Assembly: GCA_035495815.1 (NCBI GenBank)
Contig: DATJFH010000297.1
Span: forward strand, 1-24,097
Direction of reading: 5' to 3'
Origin: DATJFH01 sp035495815
GTDB lineage: Bacteria; Acidobacteriota; Terriglobia; Bryobacterales; Bryobacteraceae
Length of the DNA stretch: 24,097 bases
Of the stretch, positions 24,019 through 24,097 are shown piece after piece (the stretch's first letter is position 1; each line of letters starts with the position of its first letter). The notes beneath the pieces are model-generated. The model was not told the DNA's origin and searched no databases. It saw only the letters and a list, made by a program, of their open reading frames with translations. A program made the translations under genes and the position numbers.

Positions 24019-24097
24019 ATGGCGATGGGAACGCGGAAGAAGCGACAGCGGCAAGAGGGACTCTGGTACGGCGGCGAGTTGCCCACAGCGCCTGGCC
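24019..24097 (+). CDS. N-terminus of a second transposase, cut by window end
   Basis: ATG 24019 begins a frame open to the window edge, reading MAMGTRKKRQRQEGLWYGGE and then LPTAPG. A basic (R/K)-rich start followed by LW, L-P and APG is what I remember from the first residues of IS1182/IS5-like transposases, whose next segment is usually GHPFY. Only 26 residues are visible, so the family is tentative. TACAAT of the 13-bp repeat lies just upstream. ATG 24025 is an alternative start. Confidence 0.55.
   Translation, partial: MAMGTRKKRQRQEGLWYGGELPTAPG

Overview
The window looks like a high-GC chromosomal segment from an acidobacterium of the Solibacter/Bryobacter type (Bryobacterales). This is inferred from gene content: a very large Oar-like TonB-dependent receptor with an N-terminal carboxypeptidase-regulatory domain, a DUF1549/DUF1553 + DUF1501 pair, many TPR and proline-rich proteins, a DUF2277 protein and a WXXGXW-repeat protein. 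No rRNA, tRNA or CRISPR array was seen, so the taxonomic call rests only on protein families.

Region 1 (1-7675, all plus strand) is a compact gene train. It starts inside a PP2C-type Ser/Thr phosphatase. It continues with two large TPR proteins (the first membrane-anchored, the second ending in a tandem 85-residue duplication), a small J-domain-like protein without the HPD motif, a chain of very small overlapping frames, a membrane-anchored proline-rich protein with a compact C-terminal domain, and a secreted glycine-zipper protein. Gaps are short or replaced by ATGA-type overlaps, so most of it is probably one operon. A phosphatase, TPR scaffolds, a J-like protein and a periplasm-spanning protein together suggest a phospho-regulated envelope or chaperone complex. 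I cannot match it to a named system. It is the best candidate here for something undescribed.

Region 2 (about 7.7-10.4 kb) holds ordinary accessory genes: a small outer-membrane beta-barrel protein, a DUF2277 protein, a convergent KduI/IolB-like bicupin protein and a membrane-anchored protein of unknown function.

Region 3 (10.4-12.9 kb, minus strand) is a two-gene unit: a DctA-type dicarboxylate:cation symporter followed by a secreted SGNH/GDSL hydrolase, with a plausible sigma70-type promoter in front of dctA.

Region 4 (13.0-22.6 kb, plus strand) runs DUF1549/DUF1553, DUF1501 (Tat-like signal), TonB-dependent receptor, a PhoD-like phosphatase with a large N-terminal extension, and a small WXXGXW protein. 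All are predicted to be exported, which fits capture and processing of an organic substrate at the envelope.

Region 5 (22.6-24.1 kb) is a scarred end. A small minus-strand gene of unknown function is followed by the first 71 codons of another Oar-like receptor, abruptly joined to the 3' third of an IS3-type transposase with its palindromic end. A short non-coding stretch then carries a repeated promoter-like 13-mer and a UUCG hairpin, and the window ends in the first codons of a second transposase.
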